A stretch of DNA of 42,639 bases, from assembly GCA_913058405.1 (NCBI GenBank), contig CAJXRC010000013.1, positions 1-42,639 of the forward strand, in the 5' to 3' direction. The translations under genes and the position numbers were made by a program. The notes beneath the pieces were generated by a model that was not told the origin of the DNA, did no database searches, and was given only the letters and a program-made list of their open reading frames with translations. How positions within the stretch are numbered: position 1 is the stretch's first letter; each line of letters begins with the position of its first letter. This DNA comes from an uncultured Colwellia sp. (lineage in GTDB: Bacteria; Pseudomonadota; Gammaproteobacteria; Enterobacterales; Alteromonadaceae). Below are positions 1 to 10,004 of the stretch, piece after piece.

Positions 1-94
1 GTCTCTAAGCCTTTTAATTCTCGCTGAGTGGGAAAGAACTTAATCAATTTGGTATTAATTAAACACCTAAACGTAGAGTAAATTGACGTACAAA

Positions 95-118
95 AAAACG
101 ACGCTGGTGCGTCGTTTT
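95..118. terminator. Hairpin AAAACGACGC-TGGT-GCGTCGTTTT, probable bidirectional terminator
   Basis: Perfect 10-bp inverted repeat with 4-nt loop and A/T-rich flanks, downstream of the minus-strand NfeD gene. Confidence 0.8.
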
Positions 119-160
119 AGTTAGTGACTGTAAATATTTCAGCCTTACAGTTCATTCAAG

Positions 161-619
161 TTATAACGCTTTAACTAACATAATATTGCCTGTTATAGCG
201 ACAATTGAACACTGACTTTCTGCACTAATAGATTGTCCATTCGCATCCTCAGCTAAGCGTGCTTGCCAATCGATACCTGAATAACGAATGGTACCAGCCG
301 TTACTGTAATTTCAGTACTGGCTAAAACGGTTAACCCAACCATATCACTAGAGTTGTCCGTTTTACCTTTTGAATTTTGTAATGACTTTAAAGGTTTCCA
401 TAAAATAGCGGCAATAACCGCTGTTAAAATGCCAACAGTGAATATTTCACTTTGCCAACCCTCGACAAAACCTATGGTTACTAAAATACCAGTCGTCAAA
501 CTTGCAATAGCAAAAAATAATAACGGACCACTTAACCCCATAATACTTAGCTCTATAACAAAACTAATTCCCGCAATTAGGTACCATAAATGATCTGGGT
601 TTTCTAAAAAATATTCCAT
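161..619 (-). CDS. NfeD-like membrane protein with C-terminal OB-fold-like region
   Basis: 152 aa, hydrophobic N-terminus then a soluble domain (GLTVLASTEITVTAGTIRYSGIDWQARLAED); immediately downstream of an SPFH gene. Confidence 0.8.
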   Translation of the reverse strand: MEYFLENPDHLWYLIAGISFVIELSIMGLSGPLLFFAIASLTTGILVTIGFVEGWQSEIFTVGILTAVIAAILWKPLKSLQNSKGKTDNSSDMVGLTVLASTEITVTAGTIRYSGIDWQARLAEDANGQSISAESQCSIVAITGNIMLVKAL

Positions 620-680
620 AAAACCTCTTGAATAAAAAAAGTGTAGACCTGTACATTAAGCTATAGGTCTACATTAAAGG

Positions 681-1658
681 TTAGTTAGACAACTTCAAAC
701 TACTTGAAACTGCAATAGCTTGTGCAACGGTATTAGCAATATTCTCACCTGTTTTACCATCGGTTAGTACCACAGTACTTTCCTTAGCTATCGCTTGATG
801 AGCTGAAATTGAATCTTGTGCTAGCGTTAGCATGACCGCCGATTGACCTTGTTCAGTATTTGCCGCATTACCCACTACTTCTAACGCACTAGCATCTGCC
901 TCTGCAACTAAACGAATTGCTTCTGCCTTACCTGTTGCGGTAAGAATCTGAGACTCTTTTGACGCTTCTGCCGCAAGAACTTGCTCTGCTTTCGCCGCTT
1001 CAGCATCAAGTACTCGAGCACGCTTTTGGCCTTCAGCCTCAGTAATTGCCGCAGTTTTCACACCTTCCGCAGTTAAAATAACCGAACGTTTTTCACGCTC
1101 TGCCGTCATTTGTTTTTCCATGTCTTCACGAATAGTTTGTGGCGGTGAGATATCTTTTATTTCATAACGCGTCACCATCACACCCCAAGGCGCTGTTGCT
1201 TCGGTCATTGAACTTAATATTTGAGCATTAATCGTATCGCGGTTTTGGAAACACTCATCAAGCTCCATTGAGCCAATAGCATTACGCATACTTGTCATAG
1301 CAAGTTGAGTTACTGACAATTTGTAATCAGTAATATTATTGGTTGCTGCCGATGCATCAGTAACTTTCATAAACAAGATACCATCAATTTCAAGCGTTAT
1401 ATTGTCTTTGGTAATGGCAGCCTGCGAAGTTATTTCCAATGATTGTTCTTTTAAATTTCTATCTGCAGCAACAGATTGCACGTAAGGGATAATAAAATTA
1501 AGTCCCGCAGAGAGTGTTTTACTGTATTTTCCTAAGGTATAAATAACATAACCACGGTTTTGTGGTACAAAATAAATGCCTTTTTTCAGCGTATATAAAA
1601 TAACAATAGTTAGCCATAAAACGGGGCTAGTGAGAATACCTTCAACAATGTTTTCCAT
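681..1658 (-). CDS. SPFH/stomatin family protein (QmcA-like)
   Basis: 325 aa; N-terminal TM, motif VPQNRGYVIYTLGKYSKTLSAGLNFIIPYVQSV, Ala/Glu-rich coiled coil (ITEAEGQKRARVLDAEAAKAEQVLAAEASKES). Confidence 0.92.
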   Translation of the reverse strand: MENIVEGILTSPVLWLTIVILYTLKKGIYFVPQNRGYVIYTLGKYSKTLSAGLNFIIPYVQSVAADRNLKEQSLEITSQAAITKDNITLEIDGILFMKVTDASAATNNITDYKLSVTQLAMTSMRNAIGSMELDECFQNRDTINAQILSSMTEATAPWGVMVTRYEIKDISPPQTIREDMEKQMTAEREKRSVILTAEGVKTAAITEAEGQKRARVLDAEAAKAEQVLAAEASKESQILTATGKAEAIRLVAEADASALEVVGNAANTEQGQSAVMLTLAQDSISAHQAIAKESTVVLTDGKTGENIANTVAQAIAVSSSLKLSN

Positions 1659-1916
1659 AAATACCTTTCCTTATAATTGGCTATGAAGTAACAATTCAAT
1701 TGAGAATTATTTTTAACAACACGTTAATAGACTGTTATAAGCAAAGCAAGCTATTTCACCAAGGCCTTTGGTTACAATACGTTAACAGCACACTAGTATT
1801 AAGCACTGACAGGTATATAAGGACATTAGTCAGCAATGAAAAGAATGGGTGATACTAAGATACAACTATTTTCAGCTATAGAAAACAGTAAAAGCACCAA
1901 CAGAAAGTAGTGCTCA

Positions 1917-1985
1917 TATACCCGTCCCCACTTGAAATTTATGATTCAGACGTCCTGAAACGGACGTCTTCAAGAAGAGCGGGTA
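1917..1985. repeat. MITE-like dispersed repeat, short copy
   Basis: TATACCCG...TTGAA / TTCAA...CGGGTA inverted ends around a GACGTCC-TGAAAC-GGACGTC hairpin; related to 26799-26969. Confidence 0.65.
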
Positions 1986-2071
1986 CCGATTGATTGGGAA
2001 TAGTGTTAAGCCAAGATACTACTAGCAATAACTTGCTATTAAAATTTAGGTTTTACTATCCTGTCAATTTA

Positions 2072-2386
2072 TTAGCTTATATAAGTACAACAATAGTCAA
2101 TTAAGGTTTTCGCGCGTACTTCAAACGAACTATTTGCAGGGACACCAAAAGATTGCCCGCCGCTAATGTTTTGCCATTCAGTAGCTCCCGCCAGTAAAAT
2201 GTCACATTCACCTGCAGTAATTTCCATTAACTCTTCTTCATTAGTACCAAACTTATATTCACCTGGCATCATGATACCTAAGGTTTTAAAACTTCCATCG
2301 TTGAAAGTAACCTTGCGGCTGGTAACTTTGCCATCAAAATAAACGCTCGCGGCTTTAGTTACGGTAACTTCTTTAAACTCTGACAT
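2072..2386 (-). CDS. ppnP: Pyrimidine/purine nucleoside phosphorylase (YaiE/PpnP cupin-like family)
   Basis: 104 aa; VTSRKVTFNDGSFKTLGIMMPGEYKFGT...GGQSFGVPANSSFEVR. Confidence 0.85.
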   Translation of the reverse strand: MSEFKEVTVTKAASVYFDGKVTSRKVTFNDGSFKTLGIMMPGEYKFGTNEEELMEITAGECDILLAGATEWQNISGGQSFGVPANSSFEVRAKTLIDYCCTYIS

Positions 2387-2450
2387 GGGTAGCTCCTTGT
2401 TAAGCTTTTATATATGTTTTTATATTAATAAGTAAACCTTTAGGCAAAAA

Positions 2451-2482
2451 AAACGGCATAGGAATAAATTCAAATGCCGTTT
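2451..2482 (-). terminator. Intrinsic terminator downstream of ilvC
   Basis: AAACGGCAT/ATGCCGTTT stem; on the minus strand it is followed by a T run. Confidence 0.75.
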
Positions 2483-2503
2483 ATATTCACTCAATGGTGA
2501 GTA

Positions 2504-3985
2504 TTATTTTGCACTAGCAATTTTTTTCATGTCGGTCATGTAACCACGAAGTTCTTTACCAATTACTTCAACACCATGGTTACGGATTTCTTCGTTAACT
2601 TCGATTAAACGTGCGTTATCAACATTATTTGAAGATTCTTTTAAGCCTTCGCCTAATTGCTCTAATGTTAAGTTAGACGCGTATTCTTCAAGCAACGGTA
2701 CTGCAGCATGAGTAAATAAGTAATTACCGTACTCAGCAGTATCAGAAATAACAACATTCATTTCGTATAATTTGTTACGCGCGATACAGTTAGCAATCAA
2801 TGGAGTCTCATGAAGTGACTCATAGTATGCAGATGCATTGATGATACCTGAATCAACCATGGCATCAAAAGCAAGTTCAACACCGGCTTTAATCATAGCA
2901 ACAACAAAGATACCTTTGTCGTAGTATTCTTGCTCAGTAATTTCAGTTTCACAATCAGCTGCTTTCTCAAAAGAAGTTTCTGCTGTTTCTGCACGCCATG
3001 TTAATAAGTTAACATCGTCGTTAGCCCAATCAGCCATCATAGTTTCAGAGAAGCGACCTTCAATGATATCGTCCATATGTTTTTGGAATAAAGGACGTAA
3101 AATTTCTTTTAATTCTACTGACATATCAAATGCTAAAATTTTAGCTGGGTTTGATAAACGGTCCATCATGTTTGTGATGCCGCCATGTTTAAGACCTTCA
3201 GTAGTAGTCTCTAAACCGTATTGTAATAATTTACGTGCGTAAGCTGCATCCATACCTTGAGCAAGTAGTTGCTTATGACCTAAAACCGCAGCCGTTTGCA
3301 ACATACCACAAAGAATTGTTTGCTCGCCCATTAAGTCAGACTTAACTTCAGCGATGAAAGAAGACTCAAGAACACCTGCTCTATCACCACCAGTAGCACT
3401 TGCGTAAGCTTTAGCAATCGCTAAACCGTTACCTTGTGGATCATTTTCTGGGTGAACAGCGATAAGTGTTGGAACACCAAAACCACGTTTGTATTCTTCA
3501 CGTACTTCAGTGCCTGGACACTTAGGTGCAACCATAACTACCGTGATATCAGAACGAATCTGCATGCCTTCTTCAACGATATTGAAACCATGTGAGTAAG
3601 CTAAGGTTGCGCCCTGCTTCATCAATGGCATTACTGCAGTAACTGCAGAAGTATGTTGTTTATCAGGCGTTAAGTTTAAAACTAAATCGGCTTGTGGAAT
3701 TAAATCTGCGTAGCTACCTACTGTGAAACCATTTTCAGTAGCCCACTGCCATGATTGACGTTTTTCGCTAATCGCTGCATCACGCAATGTATAAGAAATA
3801 TTTAAACCTGAATCACGCATGTTTAAACCTTGGTTTAAACCTTGAGCACCACAACCGACAATAACAATGTTCCAATCTTTAATGAAGTTACAACCATCGT
3901 TGAACTCTTCACGTTTCATAAAACGACATTTGCCTAATTGACCTAATTTTTCACGTAAGCTTAAAGTATTAAAATAATTGCTCAT
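2504..3985 (-). CDS. ilvC: Ketol-acid reductoisomerase (class II, long form)
   Basis: [28 protein letters not shown]...[29 protein letters not shown]; start at 3985 preferred over the 4108 ORF start, giving 493 aa. Confidence 0.97.
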   Translation of the reverse strand: MSNYFNTLSLREKLGQLGKCRFMKREEFNDGCNFIKDWNIVIVGCGAQGLNQGLNMRDSGLNISYTLRDAAISEKRQSWQWATENGFTVGSYADLIPQADLVLNLTPDKQHTSAVTAVMPLMKQGATLAYSHGFNIVEEGMQIRSDITVVMVAPKCPGTEVREEYKRGFGVPTLIAVHPENDPQGNGLAIAKAYASATGGDRAGVLESSFIAEVKSDLMGEQTILCGMLQTAAVLGHKQLLAQGMDAAYARKLLQYGLETTTEGLKHGGITNMMDRLSNPAKILAFDMSVELKEILRPLFQKHMDDIIEGRFSETMMADWANDDVNLLTWRAETAETSFEKAADCETEITEQEYYDKGIFVVAMIKAGVELAFDAMVDSGIINASAYYESLHETPLIANCIARNKLYEMNVVISDTAEYGNYLFTHAAVPLLEEYASNLTLEQLGEGLKESSNNVDNARLIEVNEEIRNHGVEVIGKELRGYMTDMKKIASAK

Positions 3986-4034
3986 GGGGATCCTCTGAAT
4001 TTGGTTCTTTGTTAAGTCAGTTTTTCTGACAATG

Positions 4035-4081
4035 CTTTTTGCAATGAAACCATCATACGCTAGCCATCTTATTGCAAAAAG
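4035..4081. promoter_or_regulatory. Distal inverted repeat in the ilvC/ilvY divergent promoter, candidate IlvY site
   Basis: CTTTTTGCAAT (4035-4045) and its exact reverse complement ATTGCAAAAAG (4071-4081). Confidence 0.55.
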
Positions 4082-4098
4082 TGATATATTCGCACCAC

Positions 4099-4121
4099 TA
4101 CGTTGCATTTATTGCAACGTA
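4099..4121. promoter_or_regulatory. Candidate IlvY (LysR-type) operator
   Basis: TACGTTGCA-TTTAT-TGCAACGTA, perfect 9-bp arms containing a T-N11-A LysR box, between ilvC and ilvY. Confidence 0.75.
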
Positions 4122-4154
4122 AAATCACTAGTATCGATTCAGGGGTAATAAATT

Positions 4155-5033
4155 ATGGATCAAAAAGCATTGTCTATGTTTGCCCATTTGAGCCAAACAT
4201 TACATTTCGGTAAAACCGCTTTAGCACATCACATTAGTCCGTCTACGCTAAGTAGAGCAATACAACGACTCGAAGACGAGGTTGGTGGCGAATTATTACA
4301 TCGTGACAATCGAACAGTGGTACTAACGGATGTTGGTAAGAAATTCAAAATTTACGCCGAGAACCAGCTAGAACAGTGGCACAACTTCAAGCAGTCACTT
4401 GACCATAAGCAGGCTGCTTTGATGGGTAAACTTCATATTTACTGTTCCGTTACTGCCGCCTATAGTCACCTACCCCCTTTGCTGGAGCGTTTTCGGGCTC
4501 AACATCCTCTGGTAGAAATTATGTTAACCACAGGGGATGCAGCTGACGCCCTTGAACAAGTACAAAATCAATCTGTCGATTTTGCAATCGCTGCAGCTCC
4601 TGAAACCCTGCCGCGTAGCGTTTACTTTCACCATCTCGATACAATAGCACTCACGGTTATTGCGCCAACAATGACTTGTAAAGTGCAACAACAATTGAGC
4701 CAAAAGGTCTTAACTTGGTCTGATATTCCAATAATTTTGCCTGAACATGGCGCCGCTCGAAAAAGATTTGAGCTTTGGTATCGTAAAAAACAGCAAGGAA
4801 AACCAACCATTTACGCGACAGTCTCCGGCCATGAAGCGCTAGTCAGTATGGTTGCTTTAGGGTGTGGTGTTGGCATTGTGCCGCAAGTGGTGGTGGATAA
4901 TAGCCCTGTGAAAGACAGGGTCAGCAATTTGGAAAACATCGGTGATATTGAACCCTTTGAGTTAGGCGTCTGTTGTTTGAATCAAGCAAAAGCACAGCCG
5001 CTGATCAAAGCTTTTTTTTCGTCGATAGTGTGA
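4155..5033 (+). CDS. ilvY: LysR-family activator IlvY
   Basis: 292 aa LTTR; N-terminal HTH (FGKTALAHHISPSTLSRAIQRLEDEVGGELLHRDNRTVVLTDVG); divergent from ilvC. Confidence 0.93.
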   Translation: MDQKALSMFAHLSQTLHFGKTALAHHISPSTLSRAIQRLEDEVGGELLHRDNRTVVLTDVGKKFKIYAENQLEQWHNFKQSLDHKQAALMGKLHIYCSVTAAYSHLPPLLERFRAQHPLVEIMLTTGDAADALEQVQNQSVDFAIAAAPETLPRSVYFHHLDTIALTVIAPTMTCKVQQQLSQKVLTWSDIPIILPEHGAARKRFELWYRKKQQGKPTIYATVSGHEALVSMVALGCGVGIVPQVVVDNSPVKDRVSNLENIGDIEPFELGVCCLNQAKAQPLIKAFFSSIV

Positions 5034-5044
5034 TTTCTCACACT
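5027..5044. terminator. Hairpin between convergent ilvY and yifB
   Basis: AGTGTGA-TTTC-TCACACT overlapping the ilvY stop codon; no following T run. Confidence 0.35.
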
Positions 5045-5046
5045 CA

Positions 5047-6570
5047 CTACACTGAAACAGCACTCATCAAATGACGTAATAATCGATCCATTGCTCGATA
5101 AGATAAAGCCTCCACTAGATGTTTATGGCAAATATTTGAATTGCCCTCCATGTCGGCAAGGGTTCGAGCAATTTTTAAAATCTTGTGGTGCGCGCGGGTT
5201 GATAAACCTAATTTTTCTACGGCAAGCTCTAAAAATTCATTGTCATCGGTACTGAGTCTGCAGTACTGCTTCAACTCACTACTGCTGATATGTGCATTGG
5301 CTTTGCCTTGTCTTGCAAGCTGGATAGTTCGACACACTCGCACCCGCTGTTGTACTTGTTCGCTTGTCTCATTTTTTTGGCTGCTCTGCGCCCAAGTACC
5401 TCGAGGCAGTCTTGCCACTTCAATTTGAATATCGATCCGGTCAAGAAAGGGCCCTGACAATCGATTTAGGTACCGCAAAACTTGCTCTGGTGTACTTCGT
5501 TTATCATTATAAAATCCTGTTGGACTCGGATTCATTGCAGCGATCAATTGAAAACGTGCGGGAAAACATTGTTTCTGCAAGGCTCTGGAAATAGTGACCT
5601 CACCAGATTCCATTGGCTCTCTCAACACGTCTAATACTTTTCGCTCAAATTCAGGTAACTCATCTAAAAATAGCACTCCGTTATGCGCGAGTGTGATTTC
5701 TCCGGGTTTGGGCTGACTACCTCCTCCCACTAAAGCCGCTGATGACGCGGTATGATGCGGCGCTCGAAAAGGTCGAGTAAACCAAGATTTACGCGTAATA
5801 CCTTGATGGCTAATCGACTGAATGGCTGCAACCTGAAGTGCTTCATCTTCAGTCATCGGCGGTAAAATTCCCGCGAGGCGACTTGCCAACATGGTTTTAC
5901 CTGTACCTGGTGGACCGATGAATAATAAGTTATGGCCACCACTGGCAGCGATCTCCAACGCTCTTTTTGCTAAAGGCTGCCCCATAACATCACTCATATC
6001 TAATACTTGCTCAAAGACTTCTTCTGCCAGAACCTGTTCAGTGACTAACGGTAAAACTTGTTGGCCCGCAAAATGAGGAAACAATTGTGTCAGGTGATTG
6101 ATGGTATGAATTTTCGCTTGTTTGACCCAGCTGGCCTGTTCGATGTTTTGTGTAGGAATGATTAAGGTCCGCTGACTTTCACTGCTTGCCATGGCAACAG
6201 GGATTTCTCCGACGATTGCCCGTAGCTCTCCCGATAATGCGAGTTCTCCAGCAAACTCATAGAGGGATAAATCAACTGGCGGTAATTGTTCAGAGGCGGC
6301 AAGAATACCCACCGCAATGGGCAAGTCAAAACGACCCCCCTCTTTAGGTAAATCCGCAGGAGCAAGATTAACCGTAATTCGTTTAGCGGGAAATTCATAA
6401 CCACAATTGATGATGGCGCTGCGGACTCTATCTTTTGATTCTTTTACCGAGGCTTCCGGTAAGCCTACAATATTAAATGCTGGTAGGCCATTGGCAAGGT
6501 GAACTTCAACGGTAACAAGGGGTGATTCAAGACCGATTCGTGCCCGACTGTACACACAAGAAAGTGACAT
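5047..6570 (-). CDS. YifB/ComM family Mg-chelatase-like AAA+ ATPase
   Basis: 507 aa; Walker A GPPGTGKTMLA, FRAPHHTASSAALVGGG, LAHNGVLFLDELPEF. Confidence 0.95.
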   Translation of the reverse strand: MSLSCVYSRARIGLESPLVTVEVHLANGLPAFNIVGLPEASVKESKDRVRSAIINCGYEFPAKRITVNLAPADLPKEGGRFDLPIAVGILAASEQLPPVDLSLYEFAGELALSGELRAIVGEIPVAMASSESQRTLIIPTQNIEQASWVKQAKIHTINHLTQLFPHFAGQQVLPLVTEQVLAEEVFEQVLDMSDVMGQPLAKRALEIAASGGHNLLFIGPPGTGKTMLASRLAGILPPMTEDEALQVAAIQSISHQGITRKSWFTRPFRAPHHTASSAALVGGGSQPKPGEITLAHNGVLFLDELPEFERKVLDVLREPMESGEVTISRALQKQCFPARFQLIAAMNPSPTGFYNDKRSTPEQVLRYLNRLSGPFLDRIDIQIEVARLPRGTWAQSSQKNETSEQVQQRVRVCRTIQLARQGKANAHISSSELKQYCRLSTDDNEFLELAVEKLGLSTRAHHKILKIARTLADMEGNSNICHKHLVEALSYRAMDRLLRHLMSAVSV

Positions 6571-6677
6571 AAAAATTCCATTTTATTTATTCCTTTTCCT
6601 CAGTGTAGTTCATTTGTTGTTTGGTTGGTTTATTACTTATTGTCATTTATTGAGCAAAAAAACTCTAATAAAAAAAC

Positions 6678-6707
6678 TTGCACATTGGATTAGAGCTATG
6701 GTACTAA
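6678..6707 (+). promoter_or_regulatory. Candidate ilv operon promoter
   Basis: TTGCAC - 18 nt - TACTAA with upstream TGG, about 75 nt before the leader ATG. Confidence 0.4.
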
Positions 6708-6783
6708 TTTAATAAGTAAGTGATGCTGAACATAATAAAATCAATAATCAGTCTGCACAAAATAAAACAAACAAAGAGATAAA

Positions 6784-6858
6784 ATGCACAAATTTAACTC
6801 AATTATTATAAACCTTCTCGTCGTGGTGATTATTAAATCAACCCGAGGGTTTTGTTGA
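6784..6858 (+). CDS. ilvL: ilv leader peptide MHKFNSIIINLLVVVIIKSTRGFC
   Basis: 24-codon ORF with III-N-LLVVVII run (10 Ile/Leu/Val codons), just upstream of a hairpin with T tract and ilvG. Confidence 0.9.
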   Translation: MHKFNSIIINLLVVVIIKSTRGFC

Positions 6859-6930
6859 GCTAAAGAAAAGCATTCAATCAAATAACAAACCCTCGCTTCG
6901 CAAGAACCGAGGGTTTTCTTTTTAGCTTTT
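6844..6930 (+). promoter_or_regulatory. ilvGMEDA transcription attenuator (antiterminator/terminator)
   Basis: CGAGGGTTT (6844-6852), AAACCCTCG (6887-6895), CGAGGGTTT (6908-6916), then a T-rich tract. Confidence 0.88.
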
Positions 6931-7009
6931 TTTAATCGATTTCCATCAAAGATGAAAATGCTGAAAAAATAGACATTAACAATATAACAATATAACAATT
7001 GGAATCATC

Positions 7010-8674
7010 ATGACCAAGAGTAAAACGCTAACAGGCGGCGCATTATTATTTGAAGTGTTACAAGAGCACGGTGTACAGCACGTATTTGGTTACCCCGGCG
7101 GTGCCATCATGCCAATCTATGACGCTTTATACGATAGCGATGTAAAACACTTTCTATGCCGACATGAACAAGGGGCAGCATTTTCTGCTGTTGGCTATGC
7201 TCGTGCTGCTGGTACTGTTGGTGTCTGTTTAGCAACCTCAGGTCCAGGGGCAACAAATTTGATCACCGGCCTTGCCGATGCACTTGCCGATTCGATTCCT
7301 GTTGTCGCAATTACAGGACAAGTTCCGACTGCTGCAATGGGTAGTGATGCGTTCCAAGAAATTGATATTTTTGGTCTATCGCTTGCCTGTACTAAGCACT
7401 CTTTCCAAGTAACTGATATTAATGAGCTTGAAAAAGTTTTACATCAAGCCTTTGAAATTGCTTTAGAAGGTCGTCATGGACCTGTACTTGTTGATATTCC
7501 AAAAGATGTTCAACTAGCTGAAGTCACTCAGCGCTTAGATAAACTATCTCATTTAAAGAATAAGGTAAAATTACCCCTTGCTGATATCAGCAAAGCTCTT
7601 GATTTACTAACGCATGCTAAACAACCTATTTTATATGTAGGTGGTGGTGTTGGTATGGCAAACGCTGTAGAAGAAGTACGCGATTTTGCCGAAAAAACAG
7701 GTATGCCTAGTGTTTCTACATTAAAAGGATTAGGTGCCATTAATCCGGATAATGAAAACCACCTTGGCATGTTAGGTATGCACGGCACAAAAGCCGCTAA
7801 CCTTGCAGTACAGGAAAGTGATTTGTTAGTGGTAGTTGGGGCTCGTTTTGATGACCGAGTGACTGGCAAGCTAGATGAATTTGCTCCGAATGCTAAAGTA
7901 ATTCATTTCGATATTGATACCGCTGAGATTAATAAACGCCGTGACGCCGACGCCGCAATTTTAGGTGATTTAAAAGGCAATTTACCGTTATTGACCACTG
8001 AATTAAATATAGCTGATTGGCAACAAAAGTTAAAGCAAATGAACACTGATTTTGCATGGCGATATGATCACCCTGGCGATAATATTTTTGCCCCTGCCGT
8101 ATTAAAAACAGTCAGCGACCTTATGCCGAGCAATACCTGTGTAACCACTGATGTTGGTCAACACCAAATGTGGGCTGCACAGCATATGACATTTGATGAT
8201 CCAAGCAACTTTTTGACCAGTGGCGGTATGGGAACCATGGGCTTTGGTTTACCTGCGGCAATAGGTGCACAAATATCACGTCCTCATGATACTGTGATAG
8301 CGGTATCTGGCGATGGTTCAATCATGATGAACGTGCAAGAATTGGCAACGATTAAACGCTACCAGATTCCAGTAAAAGTGGTACTTATTGATAACGCAAA
8401 ACTAGGTATGGTTCGTCAATGGCAAGACCTGTTTTTTGATGGTCGTCTAAGTGAAACTGATTTATCAGACAACCCTGACTTCGTTATGTTAGCCACAGCG
8501 TTTGACATAAAATCAAAGTTAATCACTAAAAAGAGTGAAGTTAAAGCTGCCGTTGAAGAAATGTTAGATCATGATGGTCCTTACTTATTACAAGTAAAAA
8601 TTGATGCCGCAGAAAATGTTTGGCCGTTAGTACCACCAAATACAGCAAACGATAAAATGATGGAGAGTGTTTAA
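7010..8674 (+). CDS. ilvG: Acetolactate synthase large subunit
   Basis: 554 aa ThDP enzyme; [32 protein letters not shown]; intact. Confidence 0.97.
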   Translation: MTKSKTLTGGALLFEVLQEHGVQHVFGYPGGAIMPIYDALYDSDVKHFLCRHEQGAAFSAVGYARAAGTVGVCLATSGPGATNLITGLADALADSIPVVAITGQVPTAAMGSDAFQEIDIFGLSLACTKHSFQVTDINELEKVLHQAFEIALEGRHGPVLVDIPKDVQLAEVTQRLDKLSHLKNKVKLPLADISKALDLLTHAKQPILYVGGGVGMANAVEEVRDFAEKTGMPSVSTLKGLGAINPDNENHLGMLGMHGTKAANLAVQESDLLVVVGARFDDRVTGKLDEFAPNAKVIHFDIDTAEINKRRDADAAILGDLKGNLPLLTTELNIADWQQKLKQMNTDFAWRYDHPGDNIFAPAVLKTVSDLMPSNTCVTTDVGQHQMWAAQHMTFDDPSNFLTSGGMGTMGFGLPAAIGAQISRPHDTVIAVSGDGSIMMNVQELATIKRYQIPVKVVLIDNAKLGMVRQWQDLFFDGRLSETDLSDNPDFVMLATAFDIKSKLITKKSEVKAAVEEMLDHDGPYLLQVKIDAAENVWPLVPPNTANDKMMESV

Positions 8675-8675
8675 T

Positions 8676-8954
8676 ATGAATTCTATGACGCTAAATAAGT
8701 ATCAATTGATCATTATGGCTGATGATAAACAAGTAGTGCTAGAGCGAATTTTACAAGTAACTCGATATCGCGGCTTTTTAATCAATGGTATGAATGCTGA
8801 AGTAAATACGGGTAACAATGTTGCGACAATCACTATGAGTGTCAGTAGCGAACGTCCTATCTCTTTGCTTATTGATCAAATAAACAAATTGATCGACATC
8901 AAGGGTGTCAAAGTAGACAATAGTGACGTGCAAATAAAACAACATAGCGCGTAA
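8676..8954 (+). CDS. ilvM: Acetolactate synthase small regulatory subunit
   Basis: Small ACT-like protein (LERILQVTRYRGFLINGMNAEV) directly after ilvG; ATG at 8676 preferred. Confidence 0.9.
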   Translation: MNSMTLNKYQLIIMADDKQVVLERILQVTRYRGFLINGMNAEVNTGNNVATITMSVSSERPISLLIDQINKLIDIKGVKVDNSDVQIKQHSA

Positions 8955-9073
8955 ATAACACCGCGCTTAGACAACAAGTAATATAATAAAAATTCGCTCT
9001 CTATAAATTGACATAACTCTGACATACGTCGGGGTTTGTTGATGAATCAAGAGCAACAAAATTAGGAAAGAAA

Positions 9074-10000
9074 ATGGCTAAAGTAAATGCAGAATATATT
9101 TGGTTCAACGGTGAACTTATGCCGTGGCAAAACGCTACTGTACACGTAATGAGTCATGCTCTTCATTACGGCTCATCTGTTTTTGAAGGCATTCGTGCAT
9201 ATGAAACACATAAAGGTACATGTATTTTCCGCTTGGAAGAGCATATCAAACGTTTATTTGATTCAGCAAAAATTTACCGTATGAATATTCCATACACTCA
9301 AGAAGAAGTTATCCAAGCATGTAAAGATGCTGTCGTGAAAAACGATTTAAAATCGGCATATCTTCGTCCATTAGCCTTTTTAGGTGATATCGGTATGGGT
9401 CTTCGTCCGCCAACTGACGCTAAAGCTGATCTTATGATTGCCGCATTTAGTTGGGAAGCATATTTAGGTGCTGATGCTGTTGAAAATGGTGTAGAAGTAG
9501 GTGTTTCTAGTTGGAATCGTTTAGCGCCAAACACTATGCCTACTGCTGCAAAAGCAGGTGGTAACTACTTGTCTTCTCAGCTTATTTCATCAGAAGCTGC
9601 TCGCCATGGTTATGCTGAAGGCGTTGCACTTGATGTAAATAACATGGTAAGTGAAGGTGCAGGTCAAAACTTATTTTTAGTTCGTAACAATGTTATTTTT
9701 ACACCGCCAGGAACAGCCTCTATTTTACAAGGCTTAACACGAGATGCGGTATTCTTCTTAGCTAAGCAATTAGGCTACGAAGTACGTGAAGAGTCAATTG
9801 CTCGTGAAGCTTTATATCTTGCTGACGAATTCTTTATGTGTGGAACGGCAACTGAAGTAGTACCAGTGAAATCAGTAGATGGTCTGCCTGTAGGTACCGG
9901 TTCTCGTGGTCCTATAACAAAAGCTATTCAGGAAGCCTTTTTTGGTATTTTTGATGGGACGACTGAAGTGCCAGATGGCTGGTTAGATCCTGTAAAATAA
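9074..10000 (+). CDS. ilvE: Branched-chain amino acid aminotransferase
   Basis: 308 aa; HALHYGSSVFEGIRAYET, PLP motif AGGNYLSSQL, EGAGQNLFLV. Confidence 0.97.
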   Translation: MAKVNAEYIWFNGELMPWQNATVHVMSHALHYGSSVFEGIRAYETHKGTCIFRLEEHIKRLFDSAKIYRMNIPYTQEEVIQACKDAVVKNDLKSAYLRPLAFLGDIGMGLRPPTDAKADLMIAAFSWEAYLGADAVENGVEVGVSSWNRLAPNTMPTAAKAGGNYLSSQLISSEAARHGYAEGVALDVNNMVSEGAGQNLFLVRNNVIFTPPGTASILQGLTRDAVFFLAKQLGYEVREESIAREALYLADEFFMCGTATEVVPVKSVDGLPVGTGSRGPITKAIQEAFFGIFDGTTEVPDGWLDPVK

Positions 10001-10004
10001 ATTA

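Noticed and set aside
1758-1772. ACCAA-GGCCT-TTGGT palindrome upstream of the SPFH gene
   Set aside because: Only 5-bp arms and no promoter context; too likely by chance.
3986-4108. Extended ilvC N-terminus
   Set aside because: Covers the IlvY operator region; [14 protein letters not shown] at 3985 is the typical IlvC start.
6741-6998. 85-aa minus-strand ORF over the ilv leader
   Set aside because: It is the antisense reading of the leader peptide and attenuator; no RBS or recognisable protein features.
9008-9045. Possible internal promoter upstream of ilvE (TTGACATAACTCTGACATACG)
   Set aside because: A good -35 is present but no convincing -10 at proper spacing.
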